Origin: Chloroflexota bacterium
Lineage (GTDB): Bacteria > Chloroflexota > UBA11872 > VXNJ01
Assembly: GCA_009840625.1 (NCBI GenBank)
Contig: VXNJ01000010.1
Location: 186,001 to 250,000 of the forward strand
Length of the DNA stretch: 64,000 nt
Reading direction: 5' to 3'
Shown here: piece after piece, positions 34,657 to 42,828 of the stretch
Layout: the number at the start of each line of letters is the position of its first letter
Position numbering within the stretch: position 1 is the stretch's first letter
The notes under the pieces: generated by a model
What the model was told of the DNA's origin: nothing
Seen by the model: only the letters and a program-made list of their open reading frames with translations
Databases searched by the model: none
Position numbers and translations under genes: made by a program

Positions 34657-35808
34657 TCAGCCAAAGGGTTCCGGCCACGCCGTGAACTGGTCCATGATCT
34701 CAAGCTGGGCGCGGACAATGCCGGATTCCACGACGATTAGATCCATATCCTCGAGCTCACGCAGGTCGCGGCGCAGCGTCCGGGAACCGACGTGCCGGTG
34801 GATTAACGCAAGCGGATGGTGTCCGCCCAACAGGTCGGCGAAGGCAACCGTTCCAGAACCGAGTTCGAGCAGGAATGACAATTGACGTTCGCCGGGAGAC
34901 GTCCCGAGCCTTCCCGCGATCCGCAACCGGTCGATCGCGTAGTCGCGGAATGCGCTGATTCGTACCTTGTCGATCAGCGTTCTGCGCACTTCCTCAAGCT
35001 CGGCAATCAACCCCTCGAGTGCGAAGTCGATGAACGGGCCGATGTCGGGGTCCGATTCGAATCGGACTTGATTCAACCGGTTGACGTATTCGTTTCGATT
35101 CTGGTAGTAGAAGTTGGCCAGCGAGTAGAACCCGGTCACGTTGATGCGTGCCTGAAAAAGCAGGTAACACTCGACGGCCCGTGCGGTGCGTCCGTTGCCG
35201 TCTCCAAACGGGTGGATGCTCACCAACAGGAAATGGGCCGCGACCGCCCGCACGATCGGGTCCAGGGACCGGCCCCTGCCGCGATTCAGCCAGTCCATGA
35301 ATCCAGTCATCAGACCCGGGATCTCACCCGGCGCCGGGTAGCGAAAAGAACCCCCGCTCTCGACGGCCGAGTGGCGGCGGTACCTGCCTGGATCGTTGTC
35401 GGGGTAGCTGATGTATTGGCTAAGGACCTGATGGAATTCGCGGATCAGCTCCTCGGTCAGCGGCCGGTCGGGCTCGGCCGTCAATAGTCCCTGGATGCGT
35501 TGTATCAGCGCGTAAGCATTCCGCACCTCAGTCTGTTCGCGCTCACGGCCGACCGGCAGCACAGGGGCGCTAGGTTCGGAATTGACTACATCTGCCACTT
35601 CCTCTTCGGTGAGTTCGACCCCTTCAATTCCGGTCGTGCCGCGGACTGCCCTAATGATGTTCAAGTTGTTCAGGCGCTCGCGCACATGCGGAGGGATGGG
35701 AATGGCAGTCAATACCTGAGTGACTGCGCAGATCGCGGCGATTTTTTCGCGCCGCCCTTGGCGGGAGAGGTCCGCAACTAAGTCGAAATGGACCTTCCAA
35801 CCCGGCAT
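34657..35808 (-). CDS. Fic-domain protein (AMPylator-type, self-inhibited)
   Basis: 383 residues. The Fic core motif HPFGDGNGRTAR is at 199-210, with the catalytic His199 and Arg210 and the anion-binding GNGR. An inhibitory helix motif [ST]xxxE[GN] appears earlier as TTGIEG (58-63), so the protein should hold itself inactive. The C-terminal 100 residues look like a winged helix (GTSPGERQLSFLLELG, RTLRRDLRELEDMDLIVV). The role is attachment of AMP or a similar group to a target protein. ATG 35808 is 19 bases from an array of palindromes that may be its operator. Confidence 0.94.
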   Translation of the reverse strand: MPGWKVHFDLVADLSRQGRREKIAAICAVTQVLTAIPIPPHVRERLNNLNIIRAVRGTTGIEGVELTEEEVADVVNSEPSAPVLPVGREREQTEVRNAYALIQRIQGLLTAEPDRPLTEELIREFHQVLSQYISYPDNDPGRYRRHSAVESGGSFRYPAPGEIPGLMTGFMDWLNRGRGRSLDPIVRAVAAHFLLVSIHPFGDGNGRTARAVECYLLFQARINVTGFYSLANFYYQNRNEYVNRLNQVRFESDPDIGPFIDFALEGLIAELEEVRRTLIDKVRISAFRDYAIDRLRIAGRLGTSPGERQLSFLLELGSGTVAFADLLGGHHPLALIHRHVGSRTLRRDLRELEDMDLIVVESGIVRAQLEIMDQFTAWPEPFG

Positions 35809-36127
35809 CCTGATCCTCCAAGTACGTTGACAATGTCAGTGACACTGTCACGAATCGTAATGACCGTCAATTGGACAACGATAAGTGGACATTGGGCTGA
35901 TGATCACGAAAACAGCGGTGACAACGACGGTGACGATGTCACGCTTGACGTCAATAGTCGTTGGACCTCCGGAAACCGAAATTCGGGACACTGCGGATCG
36001 AAGAAACCGGATCCCATATCGCCGGCTCACGGCAATTGGTTCCGGCGGATTGACCCTGTCGTGTTTACAGCCCCTGGGCCAAAAATCAGCGCAGGATCCA
36101 GGCCGAATGCGCCCGGAGGCTCATTGG
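35809..36127. other. Intergenic region with palindromes and no gene
   Basis: 319 bases between the Fic start and the stop of the oxidoreductase gene. It holds the palindrome array in its left part. The rest shows no tRNA, coding motif or terminator that I can support. Confidence 0.6.
35828..35953. promoter_or_regulatory. Array of TGAC...GTCA palindromes upstream of the Fic gene
   Basis: Five perfect palindromes of TGAC and GTCA are seen: TGACAATGTCA at 35828-35838, TGACACTGTCA at 35840-35850, TGACCGTCA at 35861-35869, TGACGATGTCA at 35931-35941 and TGACGTCA at 35946-35953. The two nearest the gene begin 19 bases before its ATG. They look like binding sites for a dimeric DNA-binding protein, possibly the C-terminal domain of the Fic protein itself. 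Confidence 0.55.
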
Positions 36128-37213
36128 CTAGGGCCGATCGAGATGGGCTTTGATGATTTCAATGATCAGATCGATGTCATGGCCGGTTTCACTGATCGGC
36201 GAACGGGGCCGCTCGCCGCGCGTGATGCACGCGTGGAAATGGCGTAGCTCGCGGCGGAAGGGGCTTTCCCAGTCCAGGGCCGGCTCGGTTGAATACGTCG
36301 AACCTGATTTGTCGATGCCGTGGATGCGGATCCGGGAGTGCGCGCGGGAGAACCCGGTTTCGTAGGAGATCAACACGCGTTTGCGGGGGCTGTAGACCTC
36401 CAGCGTTTCGTGAAAGTTCCACAGGTCGGGGAGATCTACCCAGGTGGCCACGCAGCGAAACCCCGGAGCGTACTGGAGGGTGGTTGATACGGCCAGCCCG
36501 TCCTGCCAGATCTCGGTGCTGGCTACCGTTGCCGGCCGCCCGAACAGGGCGCGCAGCCCGTATAGATCGTGGATCAGGCTTCCCGAAAGGAGCCCGAAGG
36601 CCCGAATGATCGCCGGCTCGACTTCACCAATCGCTTCGTGAATCGCCGCCGCGCGGGCGGCGCTGTTTTGCTCGACCACCGCCGGCGGGACATCGTCGAA
36701 GCTCCGAGTGCGGAACTGTGCCACGTGCAGGTCATTTCTCGGGTGCAGGTGGTTGACCTGCACGAAGCGCACATCCTTCATCGACGAAACTTCGCCCCGG
36801 GCACGCTCAAAAGCCGGTTCGTAGAGCTTGGTGTAACCGGCCAGGGCGACTTTGCCCGCGCTCGCGACCGCCTCGTTGATGGCGCTGGATTCGGCCCGCG
36901 AAAAGCAGATCGGTTTTTCGACCAAGACGTGCTTGCCGGCCTCCAGGCAGTCGATGATCGCCGCAGTCTTCGGATCCGACTGGCACAGCAGGACCGCGTC
37001 GATGTCGGCGGCCAGCATCTCGCGGTGATCGGTGAACTTCAAGGGCACGTGGAACAGCCGGGCGGCGTGGTCGACCGCGCCAGGGGAAACGTCGCAGACC
37101 GCTCTCAGTTCAAACTCCTCGGCCAATTCGGACAGGAACGGGAGGTGCTGGACCTGGGCGATGGCGCCGCAGCCGATGACTCCGATCCGGACCCTGGGCT
37201 CGGCCGCAGTCAT
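36128..37213 (-). CDS. Gfo/Idh/MocA-family oxidoreductase
   Basis: 361 residues from ATG 37213. The N-terminal Rossmann motif IGVIGCGAIAQVQHLP and the EKP motif in GKHVLVEKPICF are clear. A substrate His region occurs in GSLIHDLYGLRALFG. A longer frame to 37825 encodes nothing family-like. The start overlaps the cupin gene stop by 4 bases (ATGA), so the pair is translationally coupled. It oxidises a sugar or a related alcohol with NAD(P). Confidence 0.9.
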   Translation of the reverse strand: MTAAEPRVRIGVIGCGAIAQVQHLPFLSELAEEFELRAVCDVSPGAVDHAARLFHVPLKFTDHREMLAADIDAVLLCQSDPKTAAIIDCLEAGKHVLVEKPICFSRAESSAINEAVASAGKVALAGYTKLYEPAFERARGEVSSMKDVRFVQVNHLHPRNDLHVAQFRTRSFDDVPPAVVEQNSAARAAAIHEAIGEVEPAIIRAFGLLSGSLIHDLYGLRALFGRPATVASTEIWQDGLAVSTTLQYAPGFRCVATWVDLPDLWNFHETLEVYSPRKRVLISYETGFSRAHSRIRIHGIDKSGSTYSTEPALDWESPFRRELRHFHACITRGERPRSPISETGHDIDLIIEIIKAHLDRP

Positions 37214-37845
37214 GTTCGGCCCGCCCGCGGGGCGACGTGGTTCCAGATGTCCGCCAGTTCGGCCGACCGTCGGTGGACCTCTGACAGCGCGTCCCAGATC
37301 AGGTCGCGCCGTTCGTCGGCGCCTTCCAGGTCGCCGGCCTCGATCGCCCGCGTCAATTCCCCGGAATTGGCGGACTGGACCGAACCGGCGTGCTGGGCCG
37401 AGTCCCGCAGTGCCCTGGTCGCCGACTGCAGGCGGTTCAGGAGTTCTTGCAGCGGTGTGGCGCTGTCGGTCCGGTGACCGTACGCTGCCGACGGCGCGAA
37501 GCGGTGCGGAAGCCGTTGCCCGTCCGATCGCCAGAAGGTGTGCGTCGGCTGGATATGCGGGGTGACCGAAAGGTACATGGTCATTGGCTCCTCGCCCAGC
37601 GCGCGGACCGAGTGGAGCTGGTCGACCAGGGCGACGCAAAGCTGGCCCGGACCAACCTCGGCCACCTCGCCGGCGATTGTGAATTCGGCCCGGCCGGAGA
37701 GCACCAGGAAAACCTCCTGACCCAGGTCGTGCGAGTGGGTTGCAGCGATCTCGCCGGGTTCGAGGCGCATGAAGCGGGCGCGGATCTGCGGCGTTACCAG
37801 CAGGTTGGCAATGTCGGTCCGGCAATCGTAGACCGCCAGGGGCAT
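37210..37845 (-). CDS. Cupin-domain protein
   Basis: 211 residues from ATG 37845. The cupin barrel has metal-ligand pattern THSHDLGQEVFLVLSG, with GRAEFTIAGEVAEVGPG, then LVDQLHSVR for the second motif. A helical C-terminal half (residues 120-211) follows, with many Arg and Glu. The family binds metal and may act as isomerase or sensor. It is coupled to the oxidoreductase downstream, so it probably serves the same substrate pathway. Confidence 0.85.
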   Translation of the reverse strand: MPLAVYDCRTDIANLLVTPQIRARFMRLEPGEIAATHSHDLGQEVFLVLSGRAEFTIAGEVAEVGPGQLCVALVDQLHSVRALGEEPMTMYLSVTPHIQPTHTFWRSDGQRLPHRFAPSAAYGHRTDSATPLQELLNRLQSATRALRDSAQHAGSVQSANSGELTRAIEAGDLEGADERRDLIWDALSEVHRRSAELADIWNHVAPRAGRT

Positions 37846-38035
37846 CGGGGGCTCACTCTCGGAAACCGGTCGGCACGATATTCTGGGCGGCGCGCGGGGC
37901 GCCGGACTCCGGAACGGGCTCGCCGGTTTGGGGCCCGACCGAACCGGCGATTGCCGGGAACCGCATCGCGACCGAGAATCGATCCGATCGCAACTCCGGA
38001 ACCGTAAGGGGTTTGAGGAGACAAGGGAGGCGGCG

Positions 38036-38539
38036 GTGGACGGGTTTAAGGAAAGGCGAGGAACCCTGCTGGCGGCGGGCGGGGTGCTGCTGCTCGGGCT
38101 GCTGATGCTGGCCGCTGCAATCGCCGCCATTGTCGAGCGCGAAGCCGAATTCCCGAGAGGGTCGGCGGAGGCCTTGGTGCAGGAATATGAACTTGCGGTC
38201 GCCGCCGGCGATTGGGACGCCGCCTACGCGCTGCTGTCCGACGAGCTCCAGCAGGCATGCCCGCTGGAGGACAATTTGCCCTTCCGCGATCGAAGCTCCG
38301 CCGACGCGCGGGTCACGCTGCAGGGAACCGAAATGGTCGGCGACACCTTGATCGTGACGGTCCGGGTGACCGAATCAGAGTTTGAGGGGCCGTTTGCCGC
38401 CAATCAGTGGACCCACGAGCGCCGGTATCGGCTGGTCGGTGGTGACGGGGCATGGCGGTTCAGCGAGTATCCGCGGCCGTTTTACGGCTGCCCGGATCCG
38501 CCCGCGCCTCCCGAAGCGCCGGTTCCGCCGCAGCCGTGA
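38036..38539 (+). CDS. Single-pass membrane protein with NTF2/DUF4878-like domain
   Basis: 167 residues from GTG 38036, with AAGGGAGG 6 bases upstream. The N-terminal helix LLAAGGVLLLGLLMLAAAIAAIV anchors it, and the rest lies outside. ALVQEYELAVAAGDWDAAYALL suits the helix pair that opens small NTF2-like domains. A proline tail ends the protein. The function is unknown. It precedes the large multi-pass gene by 30 bases. Confidence 0.7.
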   Translation: MDGFKERRGTLLAAGGVLLLGLLMLAAAIAAIVEREAEFPRGSAEALVQEYELAVAAGDWDAAYALLSDELQQACPLEDNLPFRDRSSADARVTLQGTEMVGDTLIVTVRVTESEFEGPFAANQWTHERRYRLVGGDGAWRFSEYPRPFYGCPDPPAPPEAPVPPQP

Positions 38540-38569
38540 CCGGGCCGGGCGCAGATTGAGAGCGAACCG

Positions 38570-40399
38570 ATGGACCTAGACGTGGCGCTGGCGTTTCTCG
38601 TGCTGCTCTCGCCGCTGGTGATAGCGGTGGCGATCGCGTTTGCGATCTCCCGCCGGAGGGCTGCGGGCGCGGCCAACGGGGGCGAGCCGATCGCCGTGTC
38701 GGTGCGCCGCTGCTATTTCTACCTGGCCGCCCTGATCGGGCTCCTGGTCGGCGCCGGCGGGGTCTACTACATAGTTCGGTTCGCGCTCGAGGGCCTATTC
38801 GGCGAACTGGTGATCGCGGCCTCGCGCGAGCCGCTGGCGATTGGAATCTCGCTGACGGTCGTCGGACTGGCGGTGTGGGGGATCCACTGGCGCCATATCC
38901 AGCGCTCGCTGGACCGCCCGGCCGAGGCCCAGGCGCTGCTGCGCAGCCTGTACGTCTATCTGGTGCTGGCCATAGCCGGCGTATTCCTGCTGGTCGTCGC
39001 CTACGAGATCGTGCGTTGGTTGCTGGAGATCGGGCGCGGCGGGGAATTCGATCCCTCGGCCTGGTCGTTCGCCATAGTCTGGGGCGCGGTGTGGGTATAC
39101 CACTGGCACGTCGGCTCGGCCCCGGTGTCGGCCGGCCCCGGCGTGGCGGCGCGGCGCTTTTACGTCTACGGCTCCGCTGCAATCACCCTAATCATCGGCG
39201 CCACCGGGGTCGGAATGGCGGTATTCGCAGTCGTTGATGCCGGCTACCAGGCGGCATTCGGACCCGGCGATCTGCTTTCGACCGACGCCCGGCTTTGGGG
39301 AGACACCATGGTCTCGGGATTGGCATTGGCGCTGACCGGCGGTGCAGCCTGGAGCACCCATTTCCTGTACTTCGGCGCCGGTTCGGGGGATTCGGCGCTG
39401 CGGCAGGCGTATGTTTACGCGGCCGCACTGCTTGGCGGTTACCTCTTGTCGATGATCGCGGTTACCGCCGTCGGCGTGATGCTGCTTACCTGGCTGATCG
39501 GCAACCCGGCCGAAGAAACAGCGTCGCACTTTGCGGCCACGCCCAACTGGATCGCGACCCTGGTCGTCGGGCTGGCGATCTGGGTCTACCACCGCGCGAT
39601 TCTGCTGCGAGAAGTCGATGAATCGCCGCTGGCAGCGGTCTCCGGGTCGCGGGTCTACACCTACTCCCTGGCCGGGTTCGGGTTGGCCGCTCTGTCGGCG
39701 GCGATCGGCATCGCGACTGCGCACCTGGCCGAATCGCTCCTGCGATCTGACGAGGGGATCCTGGTCGGCGCCGGCTCGCAGCTTGACCCGCTCGCGACCG
39801 CGATCGCCCTGGCCCTGGTCGGGGCACCGGTCTTCCTGGGGTACTGGCGGCTCGCGCAGCAGAGGGCGGCGCTCCCGGGTGGTGAAGAGCAATCGGCGGT
39901 GGCGCGCAAGGTATTCGTTTTCAGCGTTCTCGGCGCCGCCGCGCTCGTCCTGACCGGCAGTCTCAGCTTCCTGCTGTACGTCCTGCTAAACGATGTCCTG
40001 GCCGGGGTTTTCGGATTGGAGTTCCTGTACGAGGGCCGCGGCGCCGTCGGGGCGACGGCGGCGACGCTGCCGTTCCTGCTTTACTTCTGGCACATAAACC
40101 GCAACGACCGGGAACTCGAGCCGGCCCGGGCCAAGCCACGGCGCCGATCGGTGACGGTGCTTTCGGGCCCCGGCGCCGAAGGAATAGTCGCCGATATCGA
40201 GCGGACGCTTGGTTACCGGGTCGAGACCTTTGCCTGGGCCGAAGCCGAAGGAACGGCCGGGACCATGGAGCCGGAGCAACTACGGGAACTGGCCGAACGG
40301 GTTTCCGGAGCGGGCGGATCGAGGGTACTGATCACGCTCGATTCAAGCGGTGCCCGGGTACTCTCCTACGGTGGCCGGGCGGGAGCGGACGGCGGCTAA
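38570..40399 (+). CDS. Polytopic membrane protein with six DUF5671-like repeats
   Basis: 609 residues. Six units of about 80-90 residues repeat with the pattern of a basic-aromatic start and a tryptophan/tyrosine-histidine end. Their starts are RRCYFYLAALIG, RSLYVYLVLAIAG, ARRFYVYGSAAIT, RQAYVYAAALLGG, SRVYTYSLAGFG and ARKVFVFSVLGA. The first, second and fourth end in GIHWRHI, VYHWHV and VYHRAIL. The unit resembles DUF5671. The total is about 18 membrane helices. A soluble C-terminal tail of some 85 residues (SVTVLSGPGAEGIV onward) follows. The function is unknown. It overlaps the convergent SDR gene by 4 bases. Confidence 0.7.
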   Translation: MDLDVALAFLVLLSPLVIAVAIAFAISRRRAAGAANGGEPIAVSVRRCYFYLAALIGLLVGAGGVYYIVRFALEGLFGELVIAASREPLAIGISLTVVGLAVWGIHWRHIQRSLDRPAEAQALLRSLYVYLVLAIAGVFLLVVAYEIVRWLLEIGRGGEFDPSAWSFAIVWGAVWVYHWHVGSAPVSAGPGVAARRFYVYGSAAITLIIGATGVGMAVFAVVDAGYQAAFGPGDLLSTDARLWGDTMVSGLALALTGGAAWSTHFLYFGAGSGDSALRQAYVYAAALLGGYLLSMIAVTAVGVMLLTWLIGNPAEETASHFAATPNWIATLVVGLAIWVYHRAILLREVDESPLAAVSGSRVYTYSLAGFGLAALSAAIGIATAHLAESLLRSDEGILVGAGSQLDPLATAIALALVGAPVFLGYWRLAQQRAALPGGEEQSAVARKVFVFSVLGAAALVLTGSLSFLLYVLLNDVLAGVFGLEFLYEGRGAVGATAATLPFLLYFWHINRNDRELEPARAKPRRRSVTVLSGPGAEGIVADIERTLGYRVETFAWAEAEGTAGTMEPEQLRELAERVSGAGGSRVLITLDSSGARVLSYGGRAGADGG

Positions 40400-41205
40400 G
40401 TCTGTGCCCCGGCGCCGCCGGCCCAGTTGCCCACGGCCAGGATTCCGCCATCGACATCGACGTGACTGCCGGTCATGAACGAGGCCTGCTCGCTGGCCAG
40501 GAACAGCGCTACCGCGGCAACTTCCTCGGGTTGACCGACTCTGCCCAGCGGATGGTCTTCCCCGTAATCGAGGAGCGCCAGATCGATGTCGCCGCCGACG
40601 TGGGTGGTGGCGGCGCGAACCAGCGGGGTGTCGATGGTCCCCGGGCAGATCGCCAATACGCGGATGTTGTCGCGGGCGAAATCGATCGCCAGCTGCCGCG
40701 TGAGCGATAGGTCGCCGCCCTTGCTGGCCGCATAAGCCGAAACCCCGGGCATCGACTGCAGGCCCTGGACGCTGGCGGTGTTGATGATCACCCCGCCGCC
40801 GCGGGCCCGCATGTGCGGGATCGCGAACTTGGCCATCAGGAAGCGGCTCTTGAGGTTGACCGCGATGATCCGGTCCCAGAGGTCCTCGTCCAGTTCGACC
40901 GCGTCCACGTAGGAATCCGGGGGCTGGATTCCGACGTTGTTGAAGACGATGTCGACGCTCCCGAACGCTTGCACGGTCGCATCCACCAAGGCCTTGCAGT
41001 CGGCGCTGTGCCCCATGTCGGTTTGAACGAATAGGCCCCGGCCGCCGCCGCCCTCGATGTCGGCGAGCGTGCGCCTGCCCTCAGGCTCGTTTATGTCGGC
41101 GATCACGACCGCCGCTCCGGCGCGCGCAAAGGCCAGGGCGCCGGCCCGGCCGATGCCCAGCGCGCCGCCGGTGACGATCGCGACCTTGCCCGAAAAATCA
41201 GTCAT
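40396..41205 (-). CDS. SDR-family oxidoreductase
   Basis: 269 residues from ATG 41205. The cofactor motif VTGGALGIGRAGALAF, FNNVGIQPP (NNVG for NNAG), catalytic Ser in INTASVQG and YAASKGGDLSLTRQL with Tyr and Lys are present. The C-terminus GSHVDVDGGILAVGNW is standard. Earlier in-frame starts add a basic tail without domain content. The substrate is unknown. It is divergent from the nitroreductase-like gene, with an 18-bp direct repeat between them. Confidence 0.9.
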   Translation of the reverse strand: MTDFSGKVAIVTGGALGIGRAGALAFARAGAAVVIADINEPEGRRTLADIEGGGGRGLFVQTDMGHSADCKALVDATVQAFGSVDIVFNNVGIQPPDSYVDAVELDEDLWDRIIAVNLKSRFLMAKFAIPHMRARGGGVIINTASVQGLQSMPGVSAYAASKGGDLSLTRQLAIDFARDNIRVLAICPGTIDTPLVRAATTHVGGDIDLALLDYGEDHPLGRVGQPEEVAAVALFLASEQASFMTGSHVDVDGGILAVGNWAGGAGAQT

Positions 41206-41310
41206 CGTCTCAGCTTTCCCGGCTGGGATTTTGTTGATGCCGTTCATTCTGCGGTTGGCGGTAAAGGTCCGGCGCGGGCGCGCCGCTAGGACTGGCAGCC
41301 GACGCGCCGG

Positions 41311-41370
41311 CGACCGATCCGGCCGGGCAATAGGATGATCAGGCGCGGACAACGACCGATCCGGCCGGGC
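41311..41370 (+). repeat. Pair of 18-bp direct repeats in a divergent promoter region
   Basis: CGACCGATCCGGCCGGGC occurs at 41311-41328 and again at 41353-41370, with 24 bases between the copies. Each contains the palindromic core CCGGCCGG. They lie between the SDR start and the nitroreductase-like start. Confidence 0.6.
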
Positions 41371-41456
41371 GATTCCCCGGGGCGGGTGCGTCGAGGCCTG
41401 TGGCGCAACGTCGCGGGGTCGTCGTGCGGCGACCCGGTCAAGGTGAGGAGGGACAG

Positions 41457-42770
41457 ATGGTAGGTCCGACCGACGATTCGGCGCACGTTAACCGGGTCTG
41501 GCAGTACCCGCTGTTCGAGGCCCTGTACGGGCGCCGCTCGCGCCGTTTCGGAATGGGGTTCGAACTGGACGAAGGACCCTTCCGCTACAAGTCCGAACAG
41601 CCCCCGCTGCCGCTCGACCCGCTGGAGGAAGCGCTGCTGGTCGCCGCCGGGATGGGGATTTCGGGAACGGTCCTTTCCGACCTGGCCCGCCCGGGGGCGA
41701 TGATCCGCGGCGCGGGCCGCACGTTCGGGAGCGCGCTTTCGGTCCATCGGACGCAGTTGTTCCTGACCAACGATTCCGGGGTCTACGTTATGGACTTGCA
41801 GGATTCGGCCGCCAAGCGCATGCGCGAGGTCGAATCGGAGGGCGATCGGTCGCAAGTCGTGGCGCAGTACCTTAAGAACCGCCGGAAACTAAAGGACGGC
41901 CGGCTTGACATTCCGCGTCGCGCGCCGCCCATGTTTGCCCACAACTACTGGGACAACAACCGTCCGGGCTGCACCCTCTTCATGCCGGTTTGCGACGTAA
42001 GCGCTTCGCTGATCAACCTGACCATCCAGATGGTCGACGGCGAGGGCGGCCGGTTCGCCGGGGGTACCGGCGGCGGGTTCTACGTGGTCGACGATCGCTA
42101 CGATTTCCGTCCCGCCGGGACCCAGGAATGGGCCGATAGCGGTTTCCTGGACAAGAAAAAAGCGCTGCCGCTGTCGGTCCTGGAGCGGGAAGCGATCTAC
42201 TTCACGTTCAACGAGGCGGCGATCGCCTGCCAGAACATGTTCCTGGCGACCGAGGCGATGGGCCTGGGCGGGTGGATGCACTGCGGCTTCCTGTCCCTGG
42301 AGGTCCTTGAGGAAATGGGGTTTCGTACGGTGGCTCCGAAGGGGATGCAGCTGGTACGCAACCCGGTGGGAATGGACGGGGTGTTCGAGGGCTACTGCCC
42401 GCCCTATTTCGCCGACATGGACGCCGCCGTGGATTCGATCATCGCGGGCACCCGCGGCGGACTCGGCGAGTTCCTGGAGCGCGGCGGCCAAGTCCCGCAC
42501 ACGATTTCCAACGAACGGTACGAGTCCGGCATCCCCGACACCAGCCCGGAGGGGGAAGCCTGCGCCAAGGCAGTCTGCAACTACATCTACGACACGTACG
42601 GGAAGTTTCCCGGGACCGTCGACACCATGCACCTTATGTGGTTCATGCAGGTCCACCACCTGGATCTTGACTTCTACGACAGGTTCTTCAAGCCCGGCGC
42701 CTACTCGCCGACGCACCGCGATCACCTATCGACCTGGCACCCCGACTTTCAGCCGGCTGAACCGGCATGA
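41457..42770 (+). CDS. Nitroreductase-like protein, uncharacterised
   Basis: 437 residues from ATG 41457, with AGGAGGG 5 bases upstream. The segment LFEALYGRRSRRFGMGFELD resembles the FMN-binding R-R-S-R-R start of nitroreductase-fold proteins. NEAAIACQNMFLATEAMGLGGWMHCGF resembles the family helix that packs on the flavin. The protein is nearly twice normal nitroreductase length, with long insertions and a C-terminal MWFMQVHHLDLDFYD region. The function is unknown. The family call is tentative. Confidence 0.55.
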   Translation: MVGPTDDSAHVNRVWQYPLFEALYGRRSRRFGMGFELDEGPFRYKSEQPPLPLDPLEEALLVAAGMGISGTVLSDLARPGAMIRGAGRTFGSALSVHRTQLFLTNDSGVYVMDLQDSAAKRMREVESEGDRSQVVAQYLKNRRKLKDGRLDIPRRAPPMFAHNYWDNNRPGCTLFMPVCDVSASLINLTIQMVDGEGGRFAGGTGGGFYVVDDRYDFRPAGTQEWADSGFLDKKKALPLSVLEREAIYFTFNEAAIACQNMFLATEAMGLGGWMHCGFLSLEVLEEMGFRTVAPKGMQLVRNPVGMDGVFEGYCPPYFADMDAAVDSIIAGTRGGLGEFLERGGQVPHTISNERYESGIPDTSPEGEACAKAVCNYIYDTYGKFPGTVDTMHLMWFMQVHHLDLDFYDRFFKPGAYSPTHRDHLSTWHPDFQPAEPA

Positions 42771-42828
42771 ACGGCCGTGCCGGCGGCCCCTCCGGAGGGC
42801 ATCTGGCCGCGGAGTCGAATGCTCCCGG

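Noticed and set aside
37214-37825. Extension of the oxidoreductase reading frame upstream of ATG 37213
   Set aside because: It is antisense-like, Arg/Pro-rich sequence over the cupin gene, and the ATGA overlap marks the true start.
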